Source: DATGEP01 sp035310125
GTDB lineage: Bacteria > Chloroflexota > Ktedonobacteria > Ktedonobacterales > JADMIN01
Direction of reading: 5' to 3'
DNA: 46,712 nucleotides
NCBI GenBank assembly: GCA_035310125.1
Contig: DATGEP010000203.1
Span: 1-46,712 of the forward strand
Below the pieces are notes generated by a model that worked only from the letters and a program-made list of their open reading frames with translations, did not search any database and was not told where the DNA came from. Below are positions 1-6,922 of the stretch, one piece after another (the stretch's first letter is position 1; each line of letters starts with the position of its first letter). A program made the translations under genes and the position numbers.

Positions 1-422
1 ACTCTGCATGGAGGAAGACCGGCGGTTGCCGATTCTGCCGAAAATCCGCATGTCATTAGCCCCTCTCTCCACTGCGAGCAAACAGCCGCACCCCATGGGA
101 GAAGCGTACCACGAATGAGCGAGCGGCGCGACGGTCAGCAGCGGTCAGGGCCAGTCAGGGGTTGGTCGTGCGCACGGGGAGGCCAGTGGTCGGTCCTATC
201 AGGGGTGGGGAGCGGTGGGACCGACATTCCGCCGACTTCGTCGGGCAAGAATGCCCGCGCCACCGCTCAAACCACACTGCACTGGCTACAAGCCATCTCA
301 CAAATACCTCACGGTCCCAACCAAGCCAGACCTGAAGCTGAGTCGGAGAGCGGCAACCCTATTTATGAGATGAGCTGTACTCGTTGTGCGAGAAGACGTG
401 AGGGGTTGAGAGATCGGGCGCG
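1..422. other. Intergenic/left-edge region without a recognisable gene
   Basis: No reading frame here has a recognisable domain. A 103-codon plus-strand frame from 115 is low in complexity, runs through a dispersed hairpin repeat (241-264) and lacks a ribosome binding site, so I do not call it. The region lies downstream of the minus-strand esterase and probably holds its 3' end signals. A perfect 7-bp inverted repeat with a 6-nt loop (428-447) overlaps the last codons of that gene. Confidence 0.5.
241..264. repeat. Dispersed hairpin repeat, copy 1
   Basis: A 24-bp unit built on a GGGCA...TGCCC inverted repeat around a 4-nt loop (AGAA), followed by CGCGCCACC. Two near-identical copies lie at 5256-5279 and 5313-5336. 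It is intergenic. The shape (short GC-rich stem, GNRA-like loop, conserved 3' flank) resembles REP-type elements. Confidence 0.6.
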
Positions 423-1079
423 CTAAAGCGCACGCATTATCGTGCGCACGGCATCCAGCTCATCATCGTTTACCGTGTGTCCCATGCCTGGATACAGCCG
501 TGCTGTCACATCAGCGCCTAGTGTACGCAACACCGCCGCGCTCTCTTCGACACGCCGCGCGGGAATGTGCGGATCAACATCGCTACATCCAAGAAACACC
601 GGCGTTCCAGCCAGCGAGCCTGGATAGTCGCGAGGTGTGCCGTCCGGCCCGATCAACCCGCCGCTGAGGCCAACGATCCCGCCATAGCGACGAGCATTTC
701 GCGCGGCATACTCCGTTAGCAGACACGCGCCCTGCGAGAATCCGAGCAATACGGTTCGCTCAGGCGGAATACCGGCGGCGGCTACTTGCGCGAGCGTCGC
801 ACCAACCAACGTCAATGCCGAGCTAAGCCACGGCTCATTGTTCTCGAATGGCGCGAGGAAGCTGTATGGATACCACGAGCTCCCGGAGGCCTGAGGCGCC
901 AGGTAGGCGAAACCGGGGATATCCAGGTCTGCCGTCAGCGCCAGGATGTCGCGCGCACCAGCTCCGCGTCCGTGAGCCAGCACCATCGCGGCCTGTGCGC
1001 GCTCCAATGGCTCCCCCGCCAGCAGAACCGGCTGGCCCGCGTGTGGGCTGCGCCGCTCGCCACCGCTCGTACTCATCAT
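423..1079 (-). CDS. Phospholipase/carboxylesterase family alpha/beta hydrolase (MhqD-like)
   Basis: A serine hydrolase of the phospholipase/carboxylesterase family, probably cytosolic. The nucleophile elbow GFSQGA is clear, with Ser119 counting from an upstream GTG at 1091. The Asp and His of the triad are probably the Asp in the SDVDPHIP segment and the His in GMGHTV near the C-terminus. An N-terminal HGRGA segment fits the oxyanion loop. I place the start at ATG 1079 (or 1076) because GGAGGG lies 4-8 nt upstream; the GTG at 1091 overlaps that ribosome site. The gene lies 110 nt downstream of a MarR-family regulator on the same strand. In Bacillus the MhqR (MarR) regulon includes MhqD, a hydrolase of this family, involved in quinone stress. 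A similar role here is inferred from family and order only; no ring-cleavage dioxygenase (MhqO) is seen in the window. Confidence 0.85.
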   Translation of the reverse strand: MMSTSGGERRSPHAGQPVLLAGEPLERAQAAMVLAHGRGAGARDILALTADLDIPGFAYLAPQASGSSWYPYSFLAPFENNEPWLSSALTLVGATLAQVAAAGIPPERTVLLGFSQGACLLTEYAARNARRYGGIVGLSGGLIGPDGTPRDYPGSLAGTPVFLGCSDVDPHIPARRVEESAAVLRTLGADVTARLYPGMGHTVNDDELDAVRTIMRAL

Positions 1080-1189
1080 TCGGCCCTCCACTGGTCGCTA
1101 CGCAGGTACATCAGATGCGTCGTATGTTGGCGACGGCGTGATCGTCACATCCGCCGCGCAGCTTCAGACACGCTCGCTCACGCCGCCGG

Positions 1190-1639
1190 CTAACAGCTGA
1201 GCGAGCGGTCGAGCTTTTGCAGCAGGTCATGGAGATGACGCTGTTCTTCGACTGAAAGCGCCGCGAACTGGCTGCCGATGTAGCGCTCTTGTTCGGGGAC
1301 GACCTTGTGGTAGAGCGTGCGCCCTGTCGGAGTGAGCGAGAGCCGCTGCGTGCGACCATCCGGGCACCGGCAGATCAAGCCGCGCCGCTCCAGGCGGTCG
1401 AGGAGCTGCGAGACGTTGCCTTTGGTGACCAGCAGGCGATCCGCCAATTCTTGCTGCATGATCCCTTCAGCGGACCCAACCTGCGCAATCACATCGAACT
1501 GCGCCACGCTGAGGTCCCACTGCCGCAGATGCTCTGTTGAGCCATGCTCAATCTTCTGAAAAACGCGCGCGAGCCGCAGCCATGCCAACAGCCCTGGCCG
1601 CCGAAACTGATGCCCAACTTCGCTCATATCTCTGCTCAT
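1190..1639 (-). CDS. MarR-family transcriptional regulator
   Basis: A 149-residue protein of typical MarR length. It has N- and C-terminal dimerisation helices around a winged helix: the segment ELADRLLVTKGNVSQLLDRL (about residues 65-84) is the helix-turn-helix and the DGRTQRLSLTPTG stretch (about 94-106) is the wing. It is probably a dimeric repressor that binds small phenolic or quinone-like ligands, or senses oxidation. The only cysteines are C91 in the wing and one at the C-terminus, so an OhrR-type N-terminal redox Cys is absent. The promoter at 1646-1675 overlaps an inverted repeat, which suggests autoregulation. It probably forms an operon with the downstream esterase (110-nt gap). 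The first ATG lies almost at the predicted transcription start, so the mRNA may be leaderless; a second in-frame ATG follows at 1627. Confidence 0.9.
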   Translation of the reverse strand: MSRDMSEVGHQFRRPGLLAWLRLARVFQKIEHGSTEHLRQWDLSVAQFDVIAQVGSAEGIMQQELADRLLVTKGNVSQLLDRLERRGLICRCPDGRTQRLSLTPTGRTLYHKVVPEQERYIGSQFAALSVEEQRHLHDLLQKLDRSLSC

Positions 1640-1645
1640 GCAGTG

Positions 1646-1675
1646 AGTTTACGACTAAACCCCGCCCGGTGTCAA
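1646..1675 (-). promoter_or_regulatory. Sigma-70-type promoter of the MarR gene with overlapping operator
   Basis: On the minus strand, -35 TTGACA (1670-1675), 18-nt spacer, -10 TAAACT (1646-1651). A 14-nt inverted repeat, GTTTA-N4-TAAAC (1647-1660), overlaps the -10 box and fits the position of a MarR dimer operator. The distance from the -10 to the first ATG (1639) is only 6 nt, suggesting a leaderless or very short leader transcript. Confidence 0.65.
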
Positions 1676-1851
1676 CTAGGCGCCGCTATGTGCCGCGTTC
1701 AGGCTCGATCAAAAACCGAGGGTTGAGGGTAGAGAAGGCGGGATGGGACGCCACTACGCGATGGATATCCGCGTTTACGAGCGATCGGCGCCTCAGGAAT
1801 GCCCGGTGAGCACGCCTTATAATGCGTGCCGTGATTCGCCATCACTGATTG

Positions 1852-2571
1852 CTAGCGGGGCGGCAGACGCTGCAGAATCGGCCCCGCCAATGCCAGCGAA
1901 AGGAGGAGAACTCCGACACCGACCGGCGCCCAGAAGTAGCCCTGGCCCGCCGCTACGAACAATGCCCACACTACTGCCACAAAGCCGATGACGCCGAAGG
2001 GTATCGCTTGTGGCGCGGCACCGCCGCGAATCGGGGTGCGTACCCAGAGCCACGCCGGACCAGCGACCAACCGACGCGCGGCGAGCAGCGTATACGCCAG
2101 CAGCACCATGCCACCCAGCCACACAATCACTGTTCCAACGAGCTCGCCCACACCACCGCGTGTGTCCACGCTCACCAGGAGGTATCCACCAAGACAAGCC
2201 AGCACAAGTAAGCAGGCGCTGAGCAGACTCAGGCGATTAGCGCTGGATGCAGGCACCTCGCGCAGCGGCGCCGCGCCAGACCGGGTGAGCGCCCGTGTTG
2301 GATCAGTGGATCGTGGCGAGGTGACGCCGACCGGCACGCGCGCCAGCAGTGAGACGCCGAGCGCCACGACAGCGACGCCTACCAGCGGCACCAGGCGCGA
2401 TACCCAGCCCGTTACATGCCACCGCTCTACTGGCAAGGCGAGCAGCGCTGGCAGCGCAAGCACGCACATGAGGCCGAGGCACCCAAGCGCGGTCCCGCGA
2501 TGGAAGCGATTTGGCAGTGGACCATCGCCGTTGTCTTCTCGCGTAGATTCGGGGTCAGGAAGATCGGTCAT
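1852..2571 (-). CDS. Six-span integral membrane protein of unknown function
   Basis: A 239-residue protein with about six hydrophobic segments (roughly residues 28-46, 54-77, 114-133, 140-163, 190-208 and 212-232). The hydrophilic N-terminus is acidic. No family signature is recognised and there are no conserved charged or histidine motifs in the membrane spans that would suggest a transporter or enzyme. Its start codon shares one base with the stop of the upstream HNH gene (TGATG at 2569-2573), so the two are probably translationally coupled. The function is unknown. Confidence 0.7.
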   Translation of the reverse strand: MTDLPDPESTREDNGDGPLPNRFHRGTALGCLGLMCVLALPALLALPVERWHVTGWVSRLVPLVGVAVVALGVSLLARVPVGVTSPRSTDPTRALTRSGAAPLREVPASSANRLSLLSACLLVLACLGGYLLVSVDTRGGVGELVGTVIVWLGGMVLLAYTLLAARRLVAGPAWLWVRTPIRGGAAPQAIPFGVIGFVAVVWALFVAAGQGYFWAPVGVGVLLLSLALAGPILQRLPPR

Positions 2572-2921
2572 CAGTGTGCCACTATCACAGCAGCCGGCTC
2601 CCGCCAGCGTCGCACGCGCTCACGCCGTAGCCGCTCCACCAGCGCAAGGTAGCGTTCAGGGTCTGTCTGGCGCCGGCGCCCTCCATCCCAGTGCCGTCCT
2701 TTCTCGTTATTACAGCTCACATGCGCGATGCCCAGGTTGCGCAGATCGGATGTGCCGCCCAAACTGCGCGGCACGATATGCTCTACGTTCGCGCCGTTGC
2801 CCGATACGGCATCGAACCGCAATGGGCCGCGACAGATCAGACATTTTCCTACCCAATCCGCGCCTTGCCGCACGAATGTCGCATCCGTCTCGGCGATTCG
2901 AATCATCAGCCGCACCGCCAT
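2571..2921 (-). CDS. HNH endonuclease family protein
   Basis: A 116-residue HNH protein. In order it shows a CLIC zinc pair (C27, C30), the EHIVPRSLGG strand-turn with the metal-binding His48, the central Asn62 in DLRNLG, and His67 with CNNEKG (C70), which supplies the second half of the structural zinc site. This is the compact layout of stand-alone HNH proteins found in many chromosomes. Nuclease activity is expected for the family; the target is unknown. I choose ATG 2921 because GGGAG lies 6 nt upstream, whereas a GTG at 2954 has no ribosome site. It overlaps the next gene by one base (TGATG). No methylase, phage or intein context is nearby, so a restriction or homing role is not supported. 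Confidence 0.85.
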   Translation of the reverse strand: MAVRLMIRIAETDATFVRQGADWVGKCLICRGPLRFDAVSGNGANVEHIVPRSLGGTSDLRNLGIAHVSCNNEKGRHWDGGRRRQTDPERYLALVERLRRERVRRWREPAAVIVAH

Positions 2922-3024
2922 CACTCGCTCCCGTGGACAGAGACTCCGGTCCACAATACGCTCAGTATAATCAAATCCCGTGGATTCCAGCCAGCCATAG
3001 CCACAGCCTGAAATCGTCTTGAGC

Positions 3025-3054
3025 CTCTACTTCTACCTCTACCTCTACCTCTAC
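3025..3054. repeat. Hexanucleotide tandem repeat (CTCTAC)5
   Basis: Five consecutive 6-bp units, four CTCTAC and one TTCTAC, in the gap between the dUTPase and HNH genes. As transcribed from the minus strand it is a purine-rich GTAGAG run about 100 nt upstream of the HNH start. Simple repeats of this kind can change length by slippage. No coding role is seen. Confidence 0.8.
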
Positions 3055-3074
3055 CAACATGCCGATTCGGCGGA

Positions 3075-3497
3075 CTATGAGGGCTGGTACCGTGGATCAG
3101 ACTGTTGGCGCCGCCGATTCTCCGCGTTTTTCTCCGTGTAGGCATGGTACATATCCTCAGCCGAGAATCCCTGATCCAGGGCAAGCTGAACCACAAAGTG
3201 GAGGATATCCGCCATTTCCATCAGGCGCGCCGAGCGCGTCGCATCCAGTGGGGGCGCGTTCTTCCAGGGTTTCCACCCCAGCTCGTTATCCAACTCGCAG
3301 CACTCATGCACAATAGCGCGGGTCCAGGTCGCGCACCGCTCCGCCGGCGGCCAGCTATAGAAGCCGTCGGGGCGAACCTCCGCGTAAAAGTGTGCCAGGT
3401 CGGCCTGCCGCCGGAAGATGTCGGATAACATGTCTTCATCGCCGGACGGCTTGCCGGAGCCAGTTGCCAGGCTCTCGCGCTCCATGATATGCTCCAT
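3075..3497 (-). CDS. Dimeric-type dUTPase / all-alpha NTP pyrophosphatase
   Basis: A 140-residue protein of the all-alpha NTP pyrophosphatase superfamily (dimeric dUTPase/MazG-like). The metal-binding motifs are present: HExxE-type helix with E65 and E68 (HECCELDNELGWKPWKN) and a second helix with E94 and D97 (EMADILHF). The WKPWK segment between them is characteristic of the dimeric dUTPase branch. The likely reaction is dUTP to dUMP plus pyrophosphate, which limits uracil incorporation and feeds dTMP synthesis; another nucleotide substrate is possible. Two starts are plausible: ATG 3497, with GGAG only 3 nt upstream, or ATG 3485, with GGAG at a better 6 nt. It is divergent from the ECF sigma gene. 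Confidence 0.8.
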   Translation of the reverse strand: MEHIMERESLATGSGKPSGDEDMLSDIFRRQADLAHFYAEVRPDGFYSWPPAERCATWTRAIVHECCELDNELGWKPWKNAPPLDATRSARLMEMADILHFVVQLALDQGFSAEDMYHAYTEKNAENRRRQQSDPRYQPS

Positions 3498-3661
3498 TCA
3501 CTCCGCTGAAAACGATTCCGTGGCCAGCACCAGCCATCTCCAGTTAAGTGTAACCTATGCGCGAATGCATGTCTGACGGTAGTGCCAGTACGTACCGCTG
3601 ATGGGGTTTGGGACGTTCTCATAACAAGGCGCACTGTGTCAAGCGGAAGGCCGGCGGAGCA

Positions 3662-4213
3662 ATGCAGCGGAGGTCGCGAGTTCAGGCCGACAACCCGGTC
3701 GCCGCGAGCGCCATGCTGAATGATAAGGCTCTTGAATCGCTCTACGAAGACAATCTGGTCGTCATCTACCGCTTCATCTACTCGAAGGTGGGTAATCGGG
3801 AAGAAGCAGAGGATTTGACGTCGCAGGTGTTTGTCAAGGCATTGCGCGGCCTGGATGCGGGCCGCGAGGCGCAGAGCATACAGAGCTGGTTATTTCAGGT
3901 GGCTCGCACGACGATTGCCGACCACTGGCGCCAGTTCTACCGAGTGCGCTTAGACTCGCTGGATGATCTCCTCTCGGCAGGGTGGGAGGCGCCCGCGCCT
4001 CCCGAACATCCGGCGGAGCAGCCAGACGAGCGTGCGCAACGGCTCCTCGACCAACTTCCCGAACGCTACCGAGATGTACTGACGTACCGTTTCTTGCTCA
4101 ACTGCTCTATCAAGGAAACCGCCGAGAAAATGCGGCTGACCGAAGCGAATGTGAAGGTGTTACAGTTCCGCGCCCTCAAGAAAGCCGCCCAGCTTGACGG
4201 AGAGCAGATTTAG
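3662..4213 (+). CDS. ECF-type RNA polymerase sigma factor
   Basis: A 183-residue group 4 sigma factor. Region 2 spans about residues 23-92, with the RFIYSKVGNREEAEDLTSQ core-binding and -10 recognition segment. Region 4 spans about 123-176, with LPERYRDVLTYRFLLNCSIKE and a helix-turn-helix ending in VKVLQFRALKKA. A Pro/Glu-rich linker (about 107-122) joins the two. I choose ATG 3662 (GGCGGAG upstream); an in-frame TTG at 3608 has no ribosome site. The next gene, 39 nt downstream, encodes a Rieske protein with an anti-sigma-like N-terminus, suggesting a redox-linked sigma/anti-sigma pair. The target promoters are unknown. Confidence 0.92.
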   Translation: MQRRSRVQADNPVAASAMLNDKALESLYEDNLVVIYRFIYSKVGNREEAEDLTSQVFVKALRGLDAGREAQSIQSWLFQVARTTIADHWRQFYRVRLDSLDDLLSAGWEAPAPPEHPAEQPDERAQRLLDQLPERYRDVLTYRFLLNCSIKETAEKMRLTEANVKVLQFRALKKAAQLDGEQI

Positions 4214-4252
4214 CATAAACAGCAGAGTTGATCGCGAAGACACGGAGACCGC

Positions 4253-5143
4253 ATGGGCATCGAAGACGACCAGCACAATCCGCCGACGGAAGAAGACGCG
4301 GAACAGCCTGCCGCTGAGAGCGTGGAGCAGTATACACAGCTTCACGATCACATCGAGCGGCTGCGCGCCGATCAACGGCCACGGCAGCCAGTGCTGATGT
4401 CACCCGACGAGGCGAGCGCCTATCAGATGGCGGCGCTGCTGCGGTCCGCTGCTCCTGGCGCCGCCGACCCCGATCCCGCGTTCGTCCGTGCCCTTCGTGG
4501 CCGGCTTCTGCGTGAGCGCGCGCAGGTCCCCGAGGTAGCCGGCGCTGATGACACACCCGCCGCGCCCCCAGCCGGCCTAGCGAAACTACCGGCACGCCGG
4601 GCAGTGTCGCGGCGCGGCATCCTGAGCGCCGGACTTTCCGCCGCCGCTGCCGCTGCCATTGGTGTCGCGGCTGGGGCCGCCTTCGAACACCATACGCAGC
4701 CGTGGCCACCGGGCGCCCCAGGGCGTGAAGCACTCGTCCCCGATGGCGCCGGCGTGTGGGTTGCGGTGACACGAGCCGACGCAATTCCCGTCGGCGGCGT
4801 CGCGCGCTTCGCGACTGACTACATCACCGGCTTCATCCGGCACACTCCTGACGGGTTCTCCGCGCTCTCTGGCGTCTGTACCCACATGGGCTGCTTTCTC
4901 AACTGGAACGCGGGCGAACGCACGTTTGACTGCCCGTGTCACGGCGGACGCTTCAGCGAGAGTGGGACATCGGCGCCATCGTCGCCCGTCCCTTACAGCC
5001 CTTTGCCGGCCATCAAGACACGGGTGGAGGCCGAACAGGTGTGGGTGTATGTTATTCCGCCGATGTCGCCGACAGGGACGCCTACCGCGACCGAGTCCGA
5101 CATCAAACTCTACGGCGCCCAGCCCTCACCGACGAATCGGTAG
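4253..5143 (+). CDS. Membrane-anchored Rieske 2Fe-2S protein with anti-sigma-like N-terminal region
   Basis: A 296-residue protein. The C-terminal domain (about 160-270) is a canonical Rieske fold: C209-x-H211 with disulfide Cys C214 (CTHMGC), then C227-P-C229-H230 (CPCHGG), giving two Cys and two His ligands plus a disulfide as in bc1/b6f-type proteins. A twin-arginine motif SRRGIL (119-124) precedes an Ala-rich membrane segment (about 124-145), which fits Tat export as a signal anchor. The first 115 residues are cytoplasmic, acidic and Pro-rich; residues about 55-86 (SAYQMAALLRSAAP...PAFVRALRGRL) look like the helix that precedes the membrane span in Chloroflexota anti-sigma factors. The gene follows an ECF sigma gene by 39 nt, and no cytochrome b or c1 gene is near. 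A role as a redox-sensing anti-sigma factor is inferred; an electron-transfer subunit is the alternative. GGAG lies upstream of ATG 4253. Confidence 0.9.
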   Translation: MGIEDDQHNPPTEEDAEQPAAESVEQYTQLHDHIERLRADQRPRQPVLMSPDEASAYQMAALLRSAAPGAADPDPAFVRALRGRLLRERAQVPEVAGADDTPAAPPAGLAKLPARRAVSRRGILSAGLSAAAAAAIGVAAGAAFEHHTQPWPPGAPGREALVPDGAGVWVAVTRADAIPVGGVARFATDYITGFIRHTPDGFSALSGVCTHMGCFLNWNAGERTFDCPCHGGRFSESGTSAPSSPVPYSPLPAIKTRVEAEQVWVYVIPPMSPTGTPTATESDIKLYGAQPSPTNR

Positions 5144-5150
5144 CTGGCTT

Positions 5151-5186
5151 GTGGCGCCTTATGGTGCCTTATGGTGCCTCATGGTG
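5151..5186. repeat. 10-bp tandem repeat
   Basis: Four head-to-tail units of the type RTGGYGCCTT (GTGGCGCCTT, ATGGTGCCTT, ATGGTGCCTC, ATGGTGTCGG) directly after the Rieske stop codon. The last unit is degenerate. It lies in the convergent gap between the Rieske gene and rpoN. Confidence 0.75.
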
Positions 5187-5255
5187 TCGGGGTGGTGGTC
5201 GTATTCAAGGAAGTTTGGTTGTGGAATTTGATGGGGCCGACATGCGGGCCGGGCC

Positions 5256-5279
5256 GCGGGCAGGAATGCCCGCGCCACC
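5256..5279. repeat. Dispersed hairpin repeat, copy 2
   Basis: GCGGGCA-GGAA-TGCCCGC gives a perfect 7-bp stem with a GGAA (GNRA-type) loop, followed by GCCACC. It is identical over 24 bp to copy 3 at 5313-5336 and close to copy 1 at 241-264. Confidence 0.75.
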
Positions 5280-5308
5280 TCATCATCACCGCGCCACCTC
5301 ATCATCAC
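5271..5308. repeat. 19-bp direct tandem duplication
   Basis: Two perfect 19-bp units (5271-5289 and 5290-5308), each starting CGCGCCACC and ending in CATCATCAC. The first unit begins inside the tail of hairpin repeat copy 2, so the hairpin flank was duplicated without its stem. Confidence 0.8.
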
Positions 5309-5312
5309 CGCC

Positions 5313-5336
5313 GCGGGCAGGAATGCCCGCGCCACC
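5313..5336. repeat. Dispersed hairpin repeat, copy 3
   Basis: Same 24-bp sequence as 5256-5279, with 7-bp stem and GGAA loop. It is followed by CGCACCATCACCGCGGG, a variant of the flank seen after the other copies. Confidence 0.75.
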
Positions 5337-5359
5337 GCACCATCACCGCGGGCTATCCG

Positions 5360-6808
5360 CTAGATGCGAAAGCGCGATGGAAGGATATCCAGCGCCTCAC
5401 GGTATTTGGCAACTGTGCGCCGCGCGAGAGTCATTCCGCGCTCATGGAGTAATTCCGCCAGCTCTTCATCGCTGTATGGCTTGCGTGGATTCTCCGCCTC
5501 GATGAGCTCGCGCAGCATGTCCTTCGCGACCAGCGATCCGTCGAAAAACTCATCGAACGAGATCGTGCGCCCATTGGGAAGCTGCACATATTTGTTTGCC
5601 GTCGCCCGGCTCACGGTCGATTCGTGCAAGCCAACATAATTCGCCAGCTCGCCGCGTGTTAGTGGATGTAGATAACGAACACCGCGATCCAGGAAATCAA
5701 ACTGGTGCTCGATGAGCGCGCTGGCAATCGTGCTCAGTGTCTCCCAGCGCTGGCGTATACAGTCCATGAAGAAGCGGGCGCGGGCGGCATATTCGCGGAT
5801 ATGCTGGCGATCATGCTCGCTCAGCCCATAGCGTCCACCGGCACTCACACGGCTATCACGATAGAGCGAGGAGTATGTCGCGTTCACGCCGAAGCGGTAG
5901 CGCCGCCGCTCGATCACTTCAGCCTCAAAACCATGCTCGGTACGCCGAATGACGACATCTGGCCGGACGACCATGTTCCGATCACCACCAGTAGCCAGGC
6001 CGACCTCCGGCACATCGGCGTATTCGAAGACATGTCCAGGGTACGGGTTGAGGTTGGACCGAACGAACTGCCACGCCTGCTTCACCTGCGAGCCTGTCAC
6101 GCCAAGGACGCGCGCGATGTCGGCAAAGTGATGCTCACCAAGCGCGTGCAGGTAGCCCTCTACCAGCGGCCGCGCGACGGGATGCGCCGTGCCGGCATCC
6201 TCAAAGGCCCGTAGCTGAATGAGCAGGCATTCGCGCAAATCACGCGCGCCAATGCCAGGCGGGTCGAGCGACTGGAGCGCGGCGAGAGCGGATTCGACTC
6301 GCGCCTCGCTGACCCGAAGCATCTCTGCCGCTTCTGAAATTGAGATGGTCAGGTATCCGTGCGAGCTCAAGTTGCCAACGAGGAACTCCCCGATGCCGAG
6401 GTCTTCCGCTGGTAGAATGGCGCCGAGCTGGCGGGTCAGATGCTCGTTCAGGGTACCGGCGGAGCGGACGAAATCGAACGGATCATAGTCACTGTCGTCA
6501 GCGGCGGAGAGGCTGTCATGCTGTACCGGCAGGTCGTCCCAGCTCGCGATGTCGAGCTGCGGGTCGTGCTCGCCGTTATCCTTCTGGCCGTCGCACGCCG
6601 GACAAATTCCCGCTCGTAGCAGACTACCGCAGCGCTGGCATTGCGCCGATTCGTCAACTTCAAGGGCGGGATTATCGCTCACTTCGTGAGCGATGGCCTG
6701 CTCCAGCTCTTCCGCCGAATACTGTAATATCTTGATCGAAGCGATGAGCTTCGCCGAGACATTGATGGTCGGCTGAGCAGAGGGGCTCTGAACCTGTTCC
6801 AGATACAT
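5360..6808 (-). CDS. rpoN: RNA polymerase sigma-54 factor with inserted zinc ribbon
   Basis: A 482-residue sigma-54. Region I (about 1-52) has the Gln/Leu-rich activator-interaction segment ending in NPALEV (46-51). Next, where the variable acidic region II is expected, comes a four-cysteine ribbon: C57-x2-C60 ... C69-x2-C72. The core-binding domain is about 115-300. A helix-turn-helix for the -12 element is at about 383-403 (TRGELANYVGLHESTVSRAT), and the RpoN box ARRTVAKYRE (462-471) reads the -24 element. It directs transcription that needs AAA+ enhancer-binding activators; none is encoded in this window. The Cys pattern is absent from the classical proteobacterial RpoN proteins I know, and zinc binding is inferred from spacing alone. 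The start is ATG 6808. Confidence 0.96.
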   Translation of the reverse strand: MYLEQVQSPSAQPTINVSAKLIASIKILQYSAEELEQAIAHEVSDNPALEVDESAQCQRCGSLLRAGICPACDGQKDNGEHDPQLDIASWDDLPVQHDSLSAADDSDYDPFDFVRSAGTLNEHLTRQLGAILPAEDLGIGEFLVGNLSSHGYLTISISEAAEMLRVSEARVESALAALQSLDPPGIGARDLRECLLIQLRAFEDAGTAHPVARPLVEGYLHALGEHHFADIARVLGVTGSQVKQAWQFVRSNLNPYPGHVFEYADVPEVGLATGGDRNMVVRPDVVIRRTEHGFEAEVIERRRYRFGVNATYSSLYRDSRVSAGGRYGLSEHDRQHIREYAARARFFMDCIRQRWETLSTIASALIEHQFDFLDRGVRYLHPLTRGELANYVGLHESTVSRATANKYVQLPNGRTISFDEFFDGSLVAKDMLRELIEAENPRKPYSDEELAELLHERGMTLARRTVAKYREALDILPSRFRI

Positions 6809-6899
6809 CGGTCATCCGCCTTCAATGAACCGTGCTGCGCGACAACTCACACCATGCGAATTCTCGCGACGGTCCCGCTCATTCCCGAAGGCCACGCTA

Positions 6900-6917
6900 T
6901 CTCACCACCGCGTGAGA
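6900..6917 (-). terminator. Weak stem-loop after the SufT-like gene
   Basis: A 6-bp perfect inverted repeat, TCTCAC-N6-GTGAGA, begins 6 nt past the stop codon. No T-run follows, so it may be an mRNA 3' stabiliser or a factor-dependent end rather than a true intrinsic terminator. Confidence 0.35.
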
Positions 6918-6922
6918 GCCAA

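Larger units (their letters stand above)
5144..5359. other. Repeat-filled convergent intergenic region
   Basis: This 216-nt gap between the 3' ends of the Rieske gene and rpoN contains the 10-bp tandem repeat, two copies of the dispersed hairpin repeat and a 19-bp tandem duplication (5271-5308). Frames crossing it encode low-complexity His/Pro-rich peptides that come from the repeats, not from a gene. The hairpins could act as bidirectional 3' end structures, but no T-tract follows them. Confidence 0.7.

Noticed and set aside
115..426. 103-codon plus-strand open frame at the left edge
   Set aside because: Low-complexity, no ribosome site, no domain, and it reads through a dispersed non-coding hairpin repeat.
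1988..3022. 344-codon plus-strand frame
   Set aside because: It is antisense to the membrane protein and HNH genes, which have clear family features and coupled starts; the translated sequence is Ser/Arg/Pro-rich and domainless.
5256..5336. CRISPR array
   Set aside because: Only two hairpin units, with flanks that are themselves duplicated repeats rather than unique spacers, and no cas genes.
4936..5505. 189-codon plus-strand frame with repeated RAGMPAPPHHH peptides
   Set aside because: The peptide repeats are translations of the DNA hairpin repeats; the frame overlaps the Rieske gene and the 3' end of rpoN.
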